A stretch of DNA of 64,000 nt from Thiocystis violascens DSM 198 (GTDB lineage Bacteria > Pseudomonadota > Gammaproteobacteria > Chromatiales > Chromatiaceae). The notes below the pieces were generated by a model. The model saw only the letters and a program-made list of their open reading frames with translations, did no database searches and was not told the origin of the DNA. Location: assembly GCF_000227745.2 (NCBI RefSeq), contig NC_018012.1:4444501-4508500 (forward strand), read 5' to 3'. Shown here in pieces: positions 15,645 through 25,838 of this stretch. Position 1 is the first letter of the stretch, and each line of letters opens with the position of its first letter. The position numbers and the translations under genes were made by a program.

Positions 15645-18600
15645 ATGCGTCGATTCAAACGTCTTTCCGCGTTTTCCCTGACGCTTGGTCTGGCGGCCTT
15701 GATCGCCCTGGCCATGCTGATGTCGGGGGCGCGGTTGGCGTTGCCCTGGTTCGAGGGTTCTCGGGATGCGCTGGAGCAGTCCCTGAGCCAGCGGCTGGGG
15801 TATCGGGTGACGATCGGCACGCTGCATGTGCGGCTCTCCGGTTTTGCGCCGCGCCTGGTTCTCGACCAGGTTCGGTTGTCCGATCCGCGCGCCGGCGCGC
15901 AGGCGCTGCGTCTGAAGACGGTGGAACTGGATCTGGATGTGCTGGGTTACCTGCGCCTGGCGTCACCCCAATTCCGACGCATCACCCTGGTGGGAGCGTG
16001 TCTGACGCTGGAGCGTTCTCGCGATGGCGGGCTGCGGCTCGTCGGGCTGGAGGCGCTGAAGAGCGATGACCCAAGGACGCTTGAGCGATTCCTGGGGCAG
16101 GGACATTTCAACCTCGTCGAGAGCGAGATTCGGTTGATCGATGCCGGGCGGGACGGGGTGCCGCTGCGTCTGACCGAGGTGAACCTGCAACTGCGCAACG
16201 CGGGCCGGAGTCATCGGCTGGATCTGTCCGCGCGTCCCGTCCCGATCGCTCCGGACGTCGCGACGGTTGGTCGCGATTCGACAAGACGCGATGCGTTCGG
16301 CGACGGGGGATGGGCCTCTGACCCGTCTGGCGGGCGAGACGCCCGCCCCCCGGACGGATCGAACGCCGGTTCCACCCAGTTGCAGGTGAGCGCCAAGCTG
16401 TCCGGGCCGCCGACCGATCTCCGATCCTGGAGCGGCCAACTCCATGCCAGCCTCGCCGGGACGGATCTGGGCTGGCTGGCGCCGGCTGAACGGCTGAACG
16501 GATGGACAATCGAGACCGGAAGCGCTCGGCTGGATAGCTGGCATCGGATCCGCGCTGGCCGGCTGGAGCGGTCGCTGCTGCGGGTCGACCTGCTCGGGCT
16601 TTCGCTTCGCCCCGGCTCCGGGGCGTCCGAACCGGCCGGGAATCCCGGCGAGCCTCGGTCGCTTGTTCTGCCGCGTGTGCGTGCGCTGGCGCGCGTCCGG
16701 CCACAAGACTCGGGTTGGCGGCTGGAGGTCGCCGATCTGAATGCCAGCGTCGGCGGCGCCGATCTCTCGGGGCTCGCACTCGATCTGCGGACGAACGGCG
16801 ACGGGGCGGTCTCGCGTCTGGCGCTCGCCGCCGACCAACTGGAGCTTGCCGATGCCGTGGGGATTCTGCGCGCGAGTCCCTGGGGGCTGTCCGAGTCGGC
16901 GGCGCGCCTGGTGGAAGCCCGGCCGCATGGGCGGGTGACCGATCTGCGGTTGCGGGCCGAGGGTCTGCCGCCAAATCGGCAAGACCGGCCGTTGCGCTGG
17001 CAGGCATCGGCGACGCTATCCGAACTCGCGTTCGAGCGGACGGACGCCCTGCCTGGGTTCGCGGGTCTCGGCGCCCGTCTGTCCGCCGATCAGGATGGCG
17101 GCGAACTGCAACTCGGTTCCACTGGATTGTCTCTGGATCTCAGTCCGCTCTTCAGCGAGCGATTGAATCTGGATCAGTTTAGCGGACGGCTGGGCTGGCG
17201 GCGCGATCCCACCGGCCTCTGGCAAGTGTCCGGTCGCGATTTCCATCTGGAGAACGCCGATCTTGCCGGGCAGGCCCGTTTCGATCTGACGTTGCCCCAG
17301 GCGTCCGGTCCCGACAAAGTTAGCAGTCCCTTCCTGGATCTGCGCGCGCGTTTTCACGACGGCGATGCCTCGCATGTCCGGACCTATCTGCCCGTGGGCA
17401 TCATGCAGCCCGACCTGGTCGGCTGGCTGACCGAGTCGATCGTCGCGGGGCGCGTGACCGAGGCCGACCTGGCGTTTCGCGGACCGCTCGCCGACTATCC
17501 CTTTCGCCAGCATCAGGGGCGGTTCGAACTGCTCCTGGCGTTCGAGGATCTACTGCTTGAGTATCAAAAAGGCTGGCCGCCGATCCGATCGGCCGCCGGG
17601 CAGTTGCGGTTTCTCAATCAGGGTCTGGACATCCGGGTCGAGCACGGTCGCATTTACGACAGCGCCTTTACCGACGGAGAGGTGCTGATTCCCGATCTCC
17701 GGGGACTGACACGGATGCGCATCCACGGCGAGGCGCAAGGGCCATTCTCCGACGGTCTGCGCACGCTGGCGGAGACGCCGCTCGCCGATCGTCTGGGCCG
17801 ACTGGCTGGGGTCATGTCGGTCAGCGGTGAGTCGCGGCTCGCGCTCGACATCGATCTGCCTCTGGTCAAGCATGGGCATCTTGGGATCGCGGGACGTCTC
17901 ACCTGGCCCGCGCCGGCAGCCCTGAGCATTCAGGGCACGCCATTGAGCCTGTCGGAGCTAGGCGGCACGCTGCGCTTTACCGAGCAGCGTCTTGACGCCG
18001 AGACGCTGACGGCTCAACTCTGGGGGCATCCGGTTCGCCTGTCCATCGCGACGGAAGGCGCGGACGATCCCGCCAATTCGCGCACCCGAATCGGCGCGCG
18101 GTCGCTTACTCCGGTCAGCGAGTTGGCACGGCGCTTCCCTAGCCCGACGTGGGCAAGCCTGGACGGCGCGCTCGATTGGGATCTGGCGGTGAGCTTGAAG
18201 AATCGCGAGATTGGCGAGGCGTTGCCGACCCTCGACTATCGCCTGTCCTCCCGCTTGCAGGGTCTGTCCATCACGCTGCCGCCGCCACTGGGAAAACCGG
18301 CTCCCGCCGCGCGGGATCTGGAATTGGCCGGAACCCTGACGCCAAGCCAGTCCCTGAAGGTGGCTGGTCATCTTGGCGATCTGGGAGCCAACCTGCGCCT
18401 GGATCTGGGGCTGGACACGCCCCGTCTGACCGGCGCGCATCTGCGGCTTGGCGCAACCTCGGCCCCCGCGTCGGAGCGGGCCGGCGTTTTCCTCGATGGC
18501 GTGCTGAAAGAGCTTGACCTGACGGCCTGGATGGATTGGTTCGAGTCCACGCAATCGCGTGCGAGCGCGGCGTCCGGGGCCGCACGCGCGGATGGCGGGA

Positions 18601-19766
18601 CGCCTGAGGTGGCCGGAGTGCAGCTGCGGATCGACCGTCTGCGTCTGGGCGATGTCGATCTGCACGGGCTGGCGCTCGACATCGCCCCGCCGACGGATGG
18701 CTGGGAGCTTCGGGTGAGCGCCGATGAACTCGTCGGGCGGATTCGATTCCCGCCGACAGTGGAGAGCCGCCCGCTGGATCTGGCACTTGATCGGCTGGAT
18801 TTAAGGCCACTGCTGTCCAGTTCCAAGGACAGCAAACGGACGCGCGTGGCGGACACCAAAGGGTCTCGACCCATGAAACTCCCCGCGTTCGATCTGCGGG
18901 TGAGCGATCTGCTCTGGGGCGATGCCTCGCTGGGCAGGCTCGATCTGGGGCTGCGTCATGATCCGTTGGGGATCCGGCTTCCGCGTCTGATCCTGAATGG
19001 CGGCCTTCTCGATTTGAGCGGCGAGGGCGAGTCGCTGCGCTCCGGCAAACGCGGACACAGCCGGATTGCACTGGCTTTGAAGTCTGTGGATCTGGGGGCG
19101 CTCCTGCGCGTGATCGATGACAAAAGCGCGCTGGAGGCCGGTCAGGTCACGGCGACGCTGCAACTGAACTGGCCGGGTGGATTCGGCGATTTCGACTGGC
19201 CGAAAGCAAACGGCAATATTGCGCTTCAGGTGGGAGAGGGACGGCTTCTGGAGGTGGAGCCAGGACTCGGACGGCTGCTTGGATTTTTGAATTTCGCGGC
19301 ACTGAATCGACGCCTGGCGATGGATTTTACCGATCTCTATGGACAGGGATTCGCCTTTGAAAAAATGGATGGACGGATCAGGCTTGGCGACGGCAAGGCC
19401 GGTTTCGACGGCTTCGTCATCGACGGACCGGCGGGCAAGGTCATGGTCGAGGGTCTCGCCGATCTGGTGGCCCAGCGGTTCGATCAAACGGTGACGGTCG
19501 AACCCAAACTCGGTTCGAGCGTCGCGCTGGCGAGCGCGGTTGCCGGCGGCCCGGTGGTCGGCGCCGCCGTCTATCTGGTCGACCGGGTGGCGGGCAATCC
19601 CATCGATCGTCTCGGTCGCTATCGTTATCGGGTCACCGGACCCTGGAGCGAGCCCGCCTTCACACGCATTGGCTGGGAGCCGCTGATCGGAGCGAGCGTG
19701 ATCGGCGAGGACGCCGAAACGTCGCCGCCCGCACCCGAAAAAAACCTGTTTCTGGATTTGGAATGA
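15645..19766 (+). CDS. yhdP: YhdP-family AsmA-like envelope protein
   Basis: A 1373-residue protein with one N-terminal membrane anchor (residues about 10-31) and a long periplasmic body of repeating beta-strand groove domains, ending in the AsmA-like C-terminal region (GFDGFVIDGPAGKVMVEGLADL, about 1260-1281, then DQTVTVEPKLGSSVAL). E. coli YhdP (1266 residues) carries phospholipids to the outer membrane together with TamB and YdbH. The first domain begins RLGYRVTIGTLHVRLSGFAPRL. Residues about 205-241 form an insert rich in Gly, Asp and Arg that coincides with a palindromic repeat in the DNA. Genome position between rng and tldD is conserved. Confidence 0.92.
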   Translation: MRRFKRLSAFSLTLGLAALIALAMLMSGARLALPWFEGSRDALEQSLSQRLGYRVTIGTLHVRLSGFAPRLVLDQVRLSDPRAGAQALRLKTVELDLDVLGYLRLASPQFRRITLVGACLTLERSRDGGLRLVGLEALKSDDPRTLERFLGQGHFNLVESEIRLIDAGRDGVPLRLTEVNLQLRNAGRSHRLDLSARPVPIAPDVATVGRDSTRRDAFGDGGWASDPSGGRDARPPDGSNAGSTQLQVSAKLSGPPTDLRSWSGQLHASLAGTDLGWLAPAERLNGWTIETGSARLDSWHRIRAGRLERSLLRVDLLGLSLRPGSGASEPAGNPGEPRSLVLPRVRALARVRPQDSGWRLEVADLNASVGGADLSGLALDLRTNGDGAVSRLALAADQLELADAVGILRASPWGLSESAARLVEARPHGRVTDLRLRAEGLPPNRQDRPLRWQASATLSELAFERTDALPGFAGLGARLSADQDGGELQLGSTGLSLDLSPLFSERLNLDQFSGRLGWRRDPTGLWQVSGRDFHLENADLAGQARFDLTLPQASGPDKVSSPFLDLRARFHDGDASHVRTYLPVGIMQPDLVGWLTESIVAGRVTEADLAFRGPLADYPFRQHQGRFELLLAFEDLLLEYQKGWPPIRSAAGQLRFLNQGLDIRVEHGRIYDSAFTDGEVLIPDLRGLTRMRIHGEAQGPFSDGLRTLAETPLADRLGRLAGVMSVSGESRLALDIDLPLVKHGHLGIAGRLTWPAPAALSIQGTPLSLSELGGTLRFTEQRLDAETLTAQLWGHPVRLSIATEGADDPANSRTRIGARSLTPVSELARRFPSPTWASLDGALDWDLAVSLKNREIGEALPTLDYRLSSRLQGLSITLPPPLGKPAPAARDLELAGTLTPSQSLKVAGHLGDLGANLRLDLGLDTPRLTGAHLRLGATSAPASERAGVFLDGVLKELDLTAWMDWFESTQSRASAASGAARADGGTPEVAGVQLRIDRLRLGDVDLHGLALDIAPPTDGWELRVSADELVGRIRFPPTVESRPLDLALDRLDLRPLLSSSKDSKRTRVADTKGSRPMKLPAFDLRVSDLLWGDASLGRLDLGLRHDPLGIRLPRLILNGGLLDLSGEGESLRSGKRGHSRIALALKSVDLGALLRVIDDKSALEAGQVTATLQLNWPGGFGDFDWPKANGNIALQVGEGRLLEVEPGLGRLLGFLNFAALNRRLAMDFTDLYGQGFAFEKMDGRIRLGDGKAGFDGFVIDGPAGKVMVEGLADLVAQRFDQTVTVEPKLGSSVALASAVAGGPVVGAAVYLVDRVAGNPIDRLGRYRYRVTGPWSEPAFTRIGWEPLIGASVIGEDAETSPPAPEKNLFLDLE
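16329..16347. repeat. REP-like palindrome inside yhdP coding sequence
   Basis: GGCGGGCG-aga-CGCCCGCC forms an 8-base-pair stem within codons for SGGRDARPPDG. Short GC palindromes of this type are normally intergenic. Here it lies in frame inside a low-complexity stretch of YhdP, suggesting a repeat that inserted and was tolerated. Confidence 0.7.
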
Positions 19767-19974
19767 GCTTCCGGTTTCGGGGTGGTGGGTCTGGTGGTAT
19801 CGTTCCAACAGTGACGCGGTTCCGGCCGATCCGTCTTGCGCCATTGGCAAGGCCCGGCCATGGCTGGCGCGGCGGGGCCAGGGACTGGCATCCGCGTCAC
19901 TGGAATCGATTCAGCAGCCGATTAACAGCCGGTCCGATCCGCCCTCGCGAGCGTCGGACCGAGCGGTGAGCATC

Positions 19975-20805
19975 ATGACAAAAAAACCCAAGCTCGGCGC
20001 GGTCCAGATGGCGACCGGTCCCAATGTCAACGCCAACCTGTTCGAGGCGGAGCGTTTGATCAAGGAGGCGGTCGACAACGGCGCCAGTCTCGTCGTCCTG
20101 CCGGAGAATTTCGCCTTCATGGGCAAGCACGGCCAGGATCAACTGGCGCTGCGCGAGACCGATGGCGAGGGTCCGCTTCAGTCGTTCCTGTCGCGTCTTG
20201 CCAAACAGCATGGCATCTGGCTGGTCGGCGGGACCATCCCGATGGTCGCAGAGGATTCCGGCAAGGTGCGCGCGGCCTGTCTGGTCTATAACGAACAGGG
20301 CGCGCGGATGGCCCGCTATGACAAGATCCATCTCTTCGATGTCACCCTGCCCGGCGCCGACGAACGTTATCACGAGTCGGCCTCCATCGAGGGTGGCGAT
20401 CAACTGGTGGTGCTGGACAGTCCATTCGGGCGTCTCGGAATTGCGGTTTGTTATGATCTGCGCTTTCCCGAGCTATTCCGCAAGATGCTCGACAGTGGCG
20501 TCGAGGTGCTGGCTATCCCGTCCGCCTTCACCGCCATCACCGGCAAGGCGCACTGGGAGACCCTGGTGCGTGCCCGCGCCATCGAAAATCTGGTCTATGT
20601 CGTCGCTGCGGCACAGGGCGGTTTCCATCTGAACGGACGCGAGACCCATGGACACAGCATGATCGTCGACCCCTGGGGCACGGTGCTGGCGCAGATACCG
20701 CGCGGTCGCGGCTGCATCTGCTGCGCGGTCGACCGCGAGTTTCAGGACTCGGTCCGGCGCAACTTCCCCACCATCGATCACCGGCGTTTGAAATGCGCCT
20801 TTTAA
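19975..20805 (+). CDS. Nitrilase-superfamily amidohydrolase (Nit1-like, probable deaminated-glutathione amidase)
   Basis: A 276-residue carbon-nitrogen hydrolase. The catalytic triad is visible as Glu44 in VVLPENFAF, Lys117 in ARYDKIHLFDV and Cys159 in IAVCYDLRFPELF. The closest well-studied relatives are the Nit1/YbeM enzymes that hydrolyse deaminated glutathione, a repair reaction for transaminase side products. The ATG at 19975 has GGTGAG 5 bases ahead; a GTG at 19966 is possible but lacks a ribosome site. It sits in the conserved slot between yhdP and tldD, after a 208-base gap with no convincing gene. Confidence 0.9.
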   Translation: MTKKPKLGAVQMATGPNVNANLFEAERLIKEAVDNGASLVVLPENFAFMGKHGQDQLALRETDGEGPLQSFLSRLAKQHGIWLVGGTIPMVAEDSGKVRAACLVYNEQGARMARYDKIHLFDVTLPGADERYHESASIEGGDQLVVLDSPFGRLGIAVCYDLRFPELFRKMLDSGVEVLAIPSAFTAITGKAHWETLVRARAIENLVYVVAAAQGGFHLNGRETHGHSMIVDPWGTVLAQIPRGRGCICCAVDREFQDSVRRNFPTIDHRRLKCAF

Positions 20806-20860
20806 TGCTCCTTTTGAGGACGCAGTTTTTAAGGGGGCGGTTGGCAGTTGTTGGAAGCCT

Positions 20861-20928
20861 GTAGGGGCGAAGCGATTTGCCACGTCGGTTGCGCGGATGC
20901 AGGTACGGGCGAATGAATTCGCCCCTAC
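20861..20928. repeat. Inverted repeat in the nitrilase-tldD gap
   Basis: GTAGGGGCGAA at 20861-20871 faces TTCGCCCCTAC at 20918-20928, with 46 bases between the arms. It has the form of the dispersed bacterial intergenic palindromes built on TAGGGGCGA. The rest of the 283-base gap shows no gene; its final part (from 21051) carries one TGACAAC heptamer before tldD. Confidence 0.8.
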
Positions 20929-21088
20929 GGCGATGCCGCGCAACATCCGCGTCGAGCGCATCGATCCGAGCCCTGGAACAGTGGGGGGTGGCGACAATTC
21001 CACACGAATACAATTAATGACACGCCCTGATCACTGCCACCCGTTCACACTGACAACTAAATGACTCATTATCGAGCCCGTTCCGCCT

Positions 21089-22540
21089 ATGAATGACCCG
21101 ATTGCCATTGCCCGCGACAGCATCCTGGCTCCTGCAGGGCTCGTCGAACACGATCTCGACCGTCTGCTGGGCCGACTGACCAGCTCTTGCGTGGATGCGG
21201 CGGATATCTATTTCCAGTCCAGCCGGCTCCAGTCCTGGGTGCTGGAGGACAGCATCATCAAGGATGGCAACTTCAGTATCGAGCAGGGGGCGGGGCTGCG
21301 GGCCGTCAGCGGCGAGAAGACCGGGTTTGCCTATTCCAACGAACTGCAATTCCCGGCCCTCGCGCAGGCAGCCGAGGCTGCGCGGGCGATTGCCCGTGGC
21401 GGTCAGGAGGCCCAAGTCAAGGTCGGCCATGCGCTGGCCGAGCGGCGGCTTTACGCCCCGATCAACCCGATCGAGAGTCTGGCCGATCCGGAAAAGGTCG
21501 CACTCCTGCATCGGGTGGACGAAGAGGCACGCCGTCTCGATCCGCGGGTGCGCGAGGTGACCGCGAGCTTGGTCGCGGCTCAGGATACCGTGCTGGTGCT
21601 CGCCGACGACGGCAGTCTGGCGGCGGACATCCGCCCGCTGATCCGGATGAGCGTGAACGTCATCGTCGAGCAGGACGGGCGGCGCGAGCAGGGGTCCAGC
21701 GGTGGCGGCGCCCGCACGGATCTGGGGTATTTTCTGGCCGAGGATCGCGCCCTGGGCTATGCCCGCGAGGCGGTGCGTCTGGCCCTGACCAATCTGGATG
21801 CCGAGGACGCGCCCGCCGGAACCATGACCGTGGTGCTGGGCGCCGGCTGGCCCGGCGTGCTGCTGCACGAGGCCATCGGTCACGGACTCGAAGGCGATTT
21901 CAACCGCAAGGGCAGTTCGGCCTTCGCCGGGCGTATCGGCGAGCGAGTCGCCGCGCCGGGCGTGACCGTGGTCGACAACGGCACCCTGGCGGGGCGGCGC
22001 GGTTCGCTCAACATGGATGACGAAGGCACCATCACCCAAAACACCGTCCTGATCGAGGACGGCATCCTGCGCTGCTACATGCAGGACAAGCTCAACGCCC
22101 GGCTCACCGGCAGCGCGCCGACGGGCAACGGCCGACGCGAGTCCTACGCCCATCTGCCCATGCCGCGCATGACCAATACCTACATGCTGGCCGGCCAGCA
22201 CGATCCCGCCGAGATCATCGCCTCGGTCAAGAAGGGGCTGTATGCCGTCAACTTCGGCGGCGGTCAGGTCGACATCACCTCCGGCAAGTTCGTCTTCTCC
22301 GCCAGCGAGGCCTATCTGATCGAAAACGGCAAAATCGGCCGTCCGGTCAAGGGCGCGACCCTGATCGGCAACGGGCCGGACGTGCTGACCCGCGTCAGCA
22401 TGATCGGCAACGATCTGAAGCTCGACGAAGGGGTCGGCACCTGCGGCAAGGAAGGCCAGAGCGTGCCGGTCGGGGTTGGTCAGCCGACCTTGCGGGTGGA
22501 TGCGTTGACGGTGGGCGGGACGAGTCAGGATGAAACCTGA
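21089..22540 (+). CDS. tldD: Metalloprotease TldD
   Basis: A 483-residue subunit of the heterodimeric TldD/TldE (PmbA) zinc protease, which degrades unfolded peptides, trims the microcin B17 leader and antagonises the CcdB toxin in E. coli. The active-site motif [11 protein letters not shown] starts at His260, giving the HExxxH zinc ligands of TldD; the C-terminal glycine-rich part ([32 protein letters not shown]) is typical. Length agrees with E. coli TldD (481). Its partner gene pmbA is 23 kb away at 45999, the usual unlinked arrangement. Confidence 0.96.
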   Translation: MNDPIAIARDSILAPAGLVEHDLDRLLGRLTSSCVDAADIYFQSSRLQSWVLEDSIIKDGNFSIEQGAGLRAVSGEKTGFAYSNELQFPALAQAAEAARAIARGGQEAQVKVGHALAERRLYAPINPIESLADPEKVALLHRVDEEARRLDPRVREVTASLVAAQDTVLVLADDGSLAADIRPLIRMSVNVIVEQDGRREQGSSGGGARTDLGYFLAEDRALGYAREAVRLALTNLDAEDAPAGTMTVVLGAGWPGVLLHEAIGHGLEGDFNRKGSSAFAGRIGERVAAPGVTVVDNGTLAGRRGSLNMDDEGTITQNTVLIEDGILRCYMQDKLNARLTGSAPTGNGRRESYAHLPMPRMTNTYMLAGQHDPAEIIASVKKGLYAVNFGGGQVDITSGKFVFSASEAYLIENGKIGRPVKGATLIGNGPDVLTRVSMIGNDLKLDEGVGTCGKEGQSVPVGVGQPTLRVDALTVGGTSQDET

Positions 22541-22550
22541 AAAGAGTCGT

Positions 22551-22684
22551 TGAACCGCAAAGAGCACAAAGAACGCGAAGAATTTCAATTTCTTGACTCG
22601 ATGACGGCAGTCACCCAAAGGGTGATTGGATGCGCATTGCAAGTCCTTGTTTTTATTTGTATCCTTTGCGCTTTTGCGGTTCCA
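22551..22684. repeat. Imperfect inverted repeat of the TTTGCGGTTC type
   Basis: TGAACCGCAAAG at 22551-22562 faces TTTTGCGGTTCCA at about 22672-22684, with related GCACAAAGAACGCGAAG and CCTTTGCGC tracts inside each arm. A close relative of the right arm recurs at 53855-53878. It occupies the gap between the convergent tldD and helicase genes and could form a long, imperfect stem. Confidence 0.65.
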
Positions 22685-22730
22685 AATGCCGGATTGAGGC
22701 GGTGTGACGAGAAACAAAGCGTGCCGATTG

Positions 22731-25700
22731 TTACGCCGGGCGCGCCTCCTCGAACAACGCAGCGGGCATCGGATGCCGCAGTTCCCAAGTCATCTGGATC
22801 GGTCGCTCCCCCTGATAAGCCAGCAGCGATTTGGCCGGACCGAGAAAGAGGAAGGGCGCCGTCTCGCCGTCGATTCGTTTTTGCAGCCGAGCGAAGAACA
22901 GGACCGTATAGCCGCGTTCCTGAAAATGGATGTAGTTCTGTCCAGTGGCGCTGTCTTGCGTGGCGGTCGACTGACTCTCCCAGTGCAGTTGGCTAGGGCT
23001 GATCGGGTAGTCCCGATAGCGGGTGGTCGGCGAGAAATCGCGGTCGTCTTTCTGGAAGGTGACGAGATGAATATACGCCTTCAGATGCCCAGCGTGGATC
23101 ACGCCCTGGCCAACCGGTCCGGTTTGATGAATGCTCGCCAGCCCTAAAGCGGCCTTGATCTCGGCCAGACCGTAAGCACCGTGTCGCTGAAGATCACAGT
23201 CAAAGGGCAGCTCAATTGGCTGTAGCGGAATGGCTTGGTGTGTCCTGCGCCAGGCGGCAATCTCGGCGGCATCGGCGGCGACGCTGGGATTGGCGCGCCA
23301 TTTGGCCAACGACTCGGCGAGCGTCTGCACGCCGATCTCCTCGGCCTTTTTGCCCCACAGCAAATAGTGTAGCGCCGTTGCGCGTGCCTCACCGTCTCGG
23401 GCTGCCGGATCTGCCATATCAGGATGCTTCGATAATTCCTCGATGGCGGCCAGTTGCGCCGGATCGGTTCGCAACACAATCCGCGCTAACGCCTTCTTCG
23501 CCTGGGCCAGATCCGGGTCTGCGGGTGCCGCTTGCCTTGTTGCCAACGCCTTCCATTCTGACCAACTGTGTTTCGCGAGGACCTGGATGGGAGAGAGTCC
23601 GGTGGCCTCAATAAAGCGACCAAAGGTTAGCGGTTCTCTCATTTCCTGGTGCCAGGTCTGGATGGTCTCTGGGATAAAGTGGTTCAGGTGATTGAGCACC
23701 GCACGGATCTTGTTCAGTACCTGCTCCCGCGCTACCCGTTCAAGTTGGATGGAGCAACCGGGCGGCAGGCTGGGGAAATCATTTTCGATCTCGCGGTCGA
23801 TGCGCTGGCGTCGATTCGACAGCAGGGCGGTAAATTTGGTGTCGAGTCGGTAGCGACGATGCGTCTGACCGACGAAGTCGAGCACGGTCAGGCAGTCTTT
23901 TTCGGGTGCGTGACGCAACCCGCGGCCGAGTTGCTGGAGAAACACCGTCAGACTTTCGGTGGGGCGCAGGAACATCACCAGATTGATCTCAGGCACGTCG
24001 ACACCTTCGCTAAGCACGTCGACCGTGAAAAGAAACGGCATTTGACCGTCACGGAAGGCGCGCAGACGCTCGGCGCGAAGCTCAATCGGGGTATCGCCCA
24101 AGAGTTCGGCGGCCTGGTATCCGGCCCGATTGAATTGGTTCGCCATGTACCGGGCATGCTTGACGCCGGCGCAAAAACCGACCGCGCGCACGGTCGAGAG
24201 ATCCGGTTGGTAGCGCTGCAGTGCCTGCAGAATCGTGTCCACGCGTTGGCGGGCGCGAAAGTCATCGCCGGTGAACAGGTTGTCCAACGCGCTGCGATCG
24301 TAGCGTCCGTTGCGCCAGAGCTGATCGTCGCTGAGATCGATGCTGTCGCTGACGCCGAAGTAGTGGAACGGGCACAGCAGTTTTTCTTCCAGTGCTTCGG
24401 GGAGGCGAATCTCCGCCGCGGGCTGATCATCAAAGTCTGGCAGGATGCTGCTGCCGTCCATGCGCTCCGGGGTCGCGGTCAAACCCAGCAACATCTCCGG
24501 CTGCAAATGGTCGAAAAGTGCCCGATAGCTGCTAGCCGTCCCGTGGTGAGCCTCGTCGACGATGATGTACCGGAAATGGTCAGCGCCGAGCCGGTTCCAA
24601 GGCTGTCGGTGATTCAGCGTCTGCACGGATGCAAACACATGCCGGTACTCACTGGGTTCCTGTGCGTTAGCCCAGAGTTCGCCGAAATTCTGATCGCGCA
24701 GCACGGTGCGGAAGCAGCCCAATGCCTGCTCTAGGATTTCCTTGCGATGCACGACAAAGAGCAGCGGCTCCCGGCGGCCAGCGGCCTCGCTGTGACGGCG
24801 ATAGTCCAGCGCCGAGATCACGGTCTTGCCGGTCCCCGTCGCCGACACGATCAGATTGCGGCGCGAGCCGCGCTGGCGGGCGGCGTCCAGGGCTTCAAGG
24901 ATGCGCAACTGAAACGGCCGTGGTGTGATCTCGGCAAAAAATGGCGTGCCGTGGTGCGCGCGCGCCTGATGTGCCGCGATGGCTTGACGGAAGCGGTGGA
25001 AGTCCTGCTTTTCATAGGACTCGAATTCGAGGCTTTCCCAGTAGGCGGAGAATTCGGCAACGAACCGCGCTAGGATCTGCGGCATGTCCTGCGCCGTAAC
25101 TTTGACGGTCCACTCCAGACCCAGGGTCATGGCGGCGTGCGACATGTTGGCGGAGCCAATATAGGCGGTGGAATAGCCGCTTTCGCGTACAAAGTGGTAC
25201 GCCTTGGCATGCAGTCGGGTGCCGCCGGTGTCATAGGAGACGCGGACGCTGATGTTCGGTTGTTGCGCCAACCATTCCAGTGCGGTTGGGTCGCTGGCAC
25301 CCATATAGCTGGTGGAGAGAATACGGATCGGAACCTTGCGTTCGGCGAGCCGCTCGAACGCGGGCATTAGCAACCGTAATCCCGACCATTTGATGAACGA
25401 GATCAGGATATCGACCCTGTCAGCGGTCGCCATCTCGGCGCGCAGTTCGTGCTCCAGTGGTGGGTCATGTCCAAGACCGGTGAGGAGTGTGCTGGTGGCT
25501 AGCGGCGTCTGAGGGCGTGGCAATCGCTCGCTCCCAGCACCAATTGCCGTTAGCAGGGATTTATCGGCTCTGAGCAGACGCTTACGCGCCAGATAGTCGA
25601 GACCGTCGGTGGACGACAAAAGTTCGATGATGCGGTTCAAGAGTGGGATGCGCTGCTCCACGGCGGTGATCCGGAGCGCCTGGACCAGGAGTTGGTTGAT

Positions 25701-25838
25701 CAACTGCGCATAGGCATGTGGCGCCGACTCATCATCGAGCGCACGCAGCACGGGCCTCAACTCGGGCTTGGCGTCGAGCAGTTCACGCAGATCTTCATCG
25801 AGGAGTCGTTCATAGATGCCCGACGGTAGCGAGTTCAA
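22731..25838 (-). CDS. PLD-like nuclease/superfamily II helicase fusion with C-terminal DUF3427 region
   Basis: A 1035-residue multidomain protein. Residues about 115-260 form a phospholipase D-like domain with RLHAKAYHF (His210, Lys212) and GSANMS (228-233), one HKD-type half-site. A DEAD/DEAH helicase follows: Walker A SATGTGKT at 332-339, DEAH at 428-431, and motif VI QQLGRGLRH in the second RecA lobe. The remaining C-terminal 350 residues resemble DUF3427, a domain often attached to such helicases in accessory islands. The start is a TTG that overlaps the upstream DUF29 stop by 4 bases (TTGA), so translation is coupled. A role in DNA restriction or repair is likely by architecture but unproven. 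Confidence 0.88.
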   Translation of the reverse strand: MNSLPSGIYERLLDEDLRELLDAKPELRPVLRALDDESAPHAYAQLINQLLVQALRITAVEQRIPLLNRIIELLSSTDGLDYLARKRLLRADKSLLTAIGAGSERLPRPQTPLATSTLLTGLGHDPPLEHELRAEMATADRVDILISFIKWSGLRLLMPAFERLAERKVPIRILSTSYMGASDPTALEWLAQQPNISVRVSYDTGGTRLHAKAYHFVRESGYSTAYIGSANMSHAAMTLGLEWTVKVTAQDMPQILARFVAEFSAYWESLEFESYEKQDFHRFRQAIAAHQARAHHGTPFFAEITPRPFQLRILEALDAARQRGSRRNLIVSATGTGKTVISALDYRRHSEAAGRREPLLFVVHRKEILEQALGCFRTVLRDQNFGELWANAQEPSEYRHVFASVQTLNHRQPWNRLGADHFRYIIVDEAHHGTASSYRALFDHLQPEMLLGLTATPERMDGSSILPDFDDQPAAEIRLPEALEEKLLCPFHYFGVSDSIDLSDDQLWRNGRYDRSALDNLFTGDDFRARQRVDTILQALQRYQPDLSTVRAVGFCAGVKHARYMANQFNRAGYQAAELLGDTPIELRAERLRAFRDGQMPFLFTVDVLSEGVDVPEINLVMFLRPTESLTVFLQQLGRGLRHAPEKDCLTVLDFVGQTHRRYRLDTKFTALLSNRRQRIDREIENDFPSLPPGCSIQLERVAREQVLNKIRAVLNHLNHFIPETIQTWHQEMREPLTFGRFIEATGLSPIQVLAKHSWSEWKALATRQAAPADPDLAQAKKALARIVLRTDPAQLAAIEELSKHPDMADPAARDGEARATALHYLLWGKKAEEIGVQTLAESLAKWRANPSVAADAAEIAAWRRTHQAIPLQPIELPFDCDLQRHGAYGLAEIKAALGLASIHQTGPVGQGVIHAGHLKAYIHLVTFQKDDRDFSPTTRYRDYPISPSQLHWESQSTATQDSATGQNYIHFQERGYTVLFFARLQKRIDGETAPFLFLGPAKSLLAYQGERPIQMTWELRHPMPAALFEEARPA

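Noticed and set aside
19763-19969. Small plus-strand frame (68 codons) coupled to the yhdP stop
   Set aside because: Composition is arginine- and glycine-rich shadow-like sequence, with no family resemblance despite the ATGA overlap.
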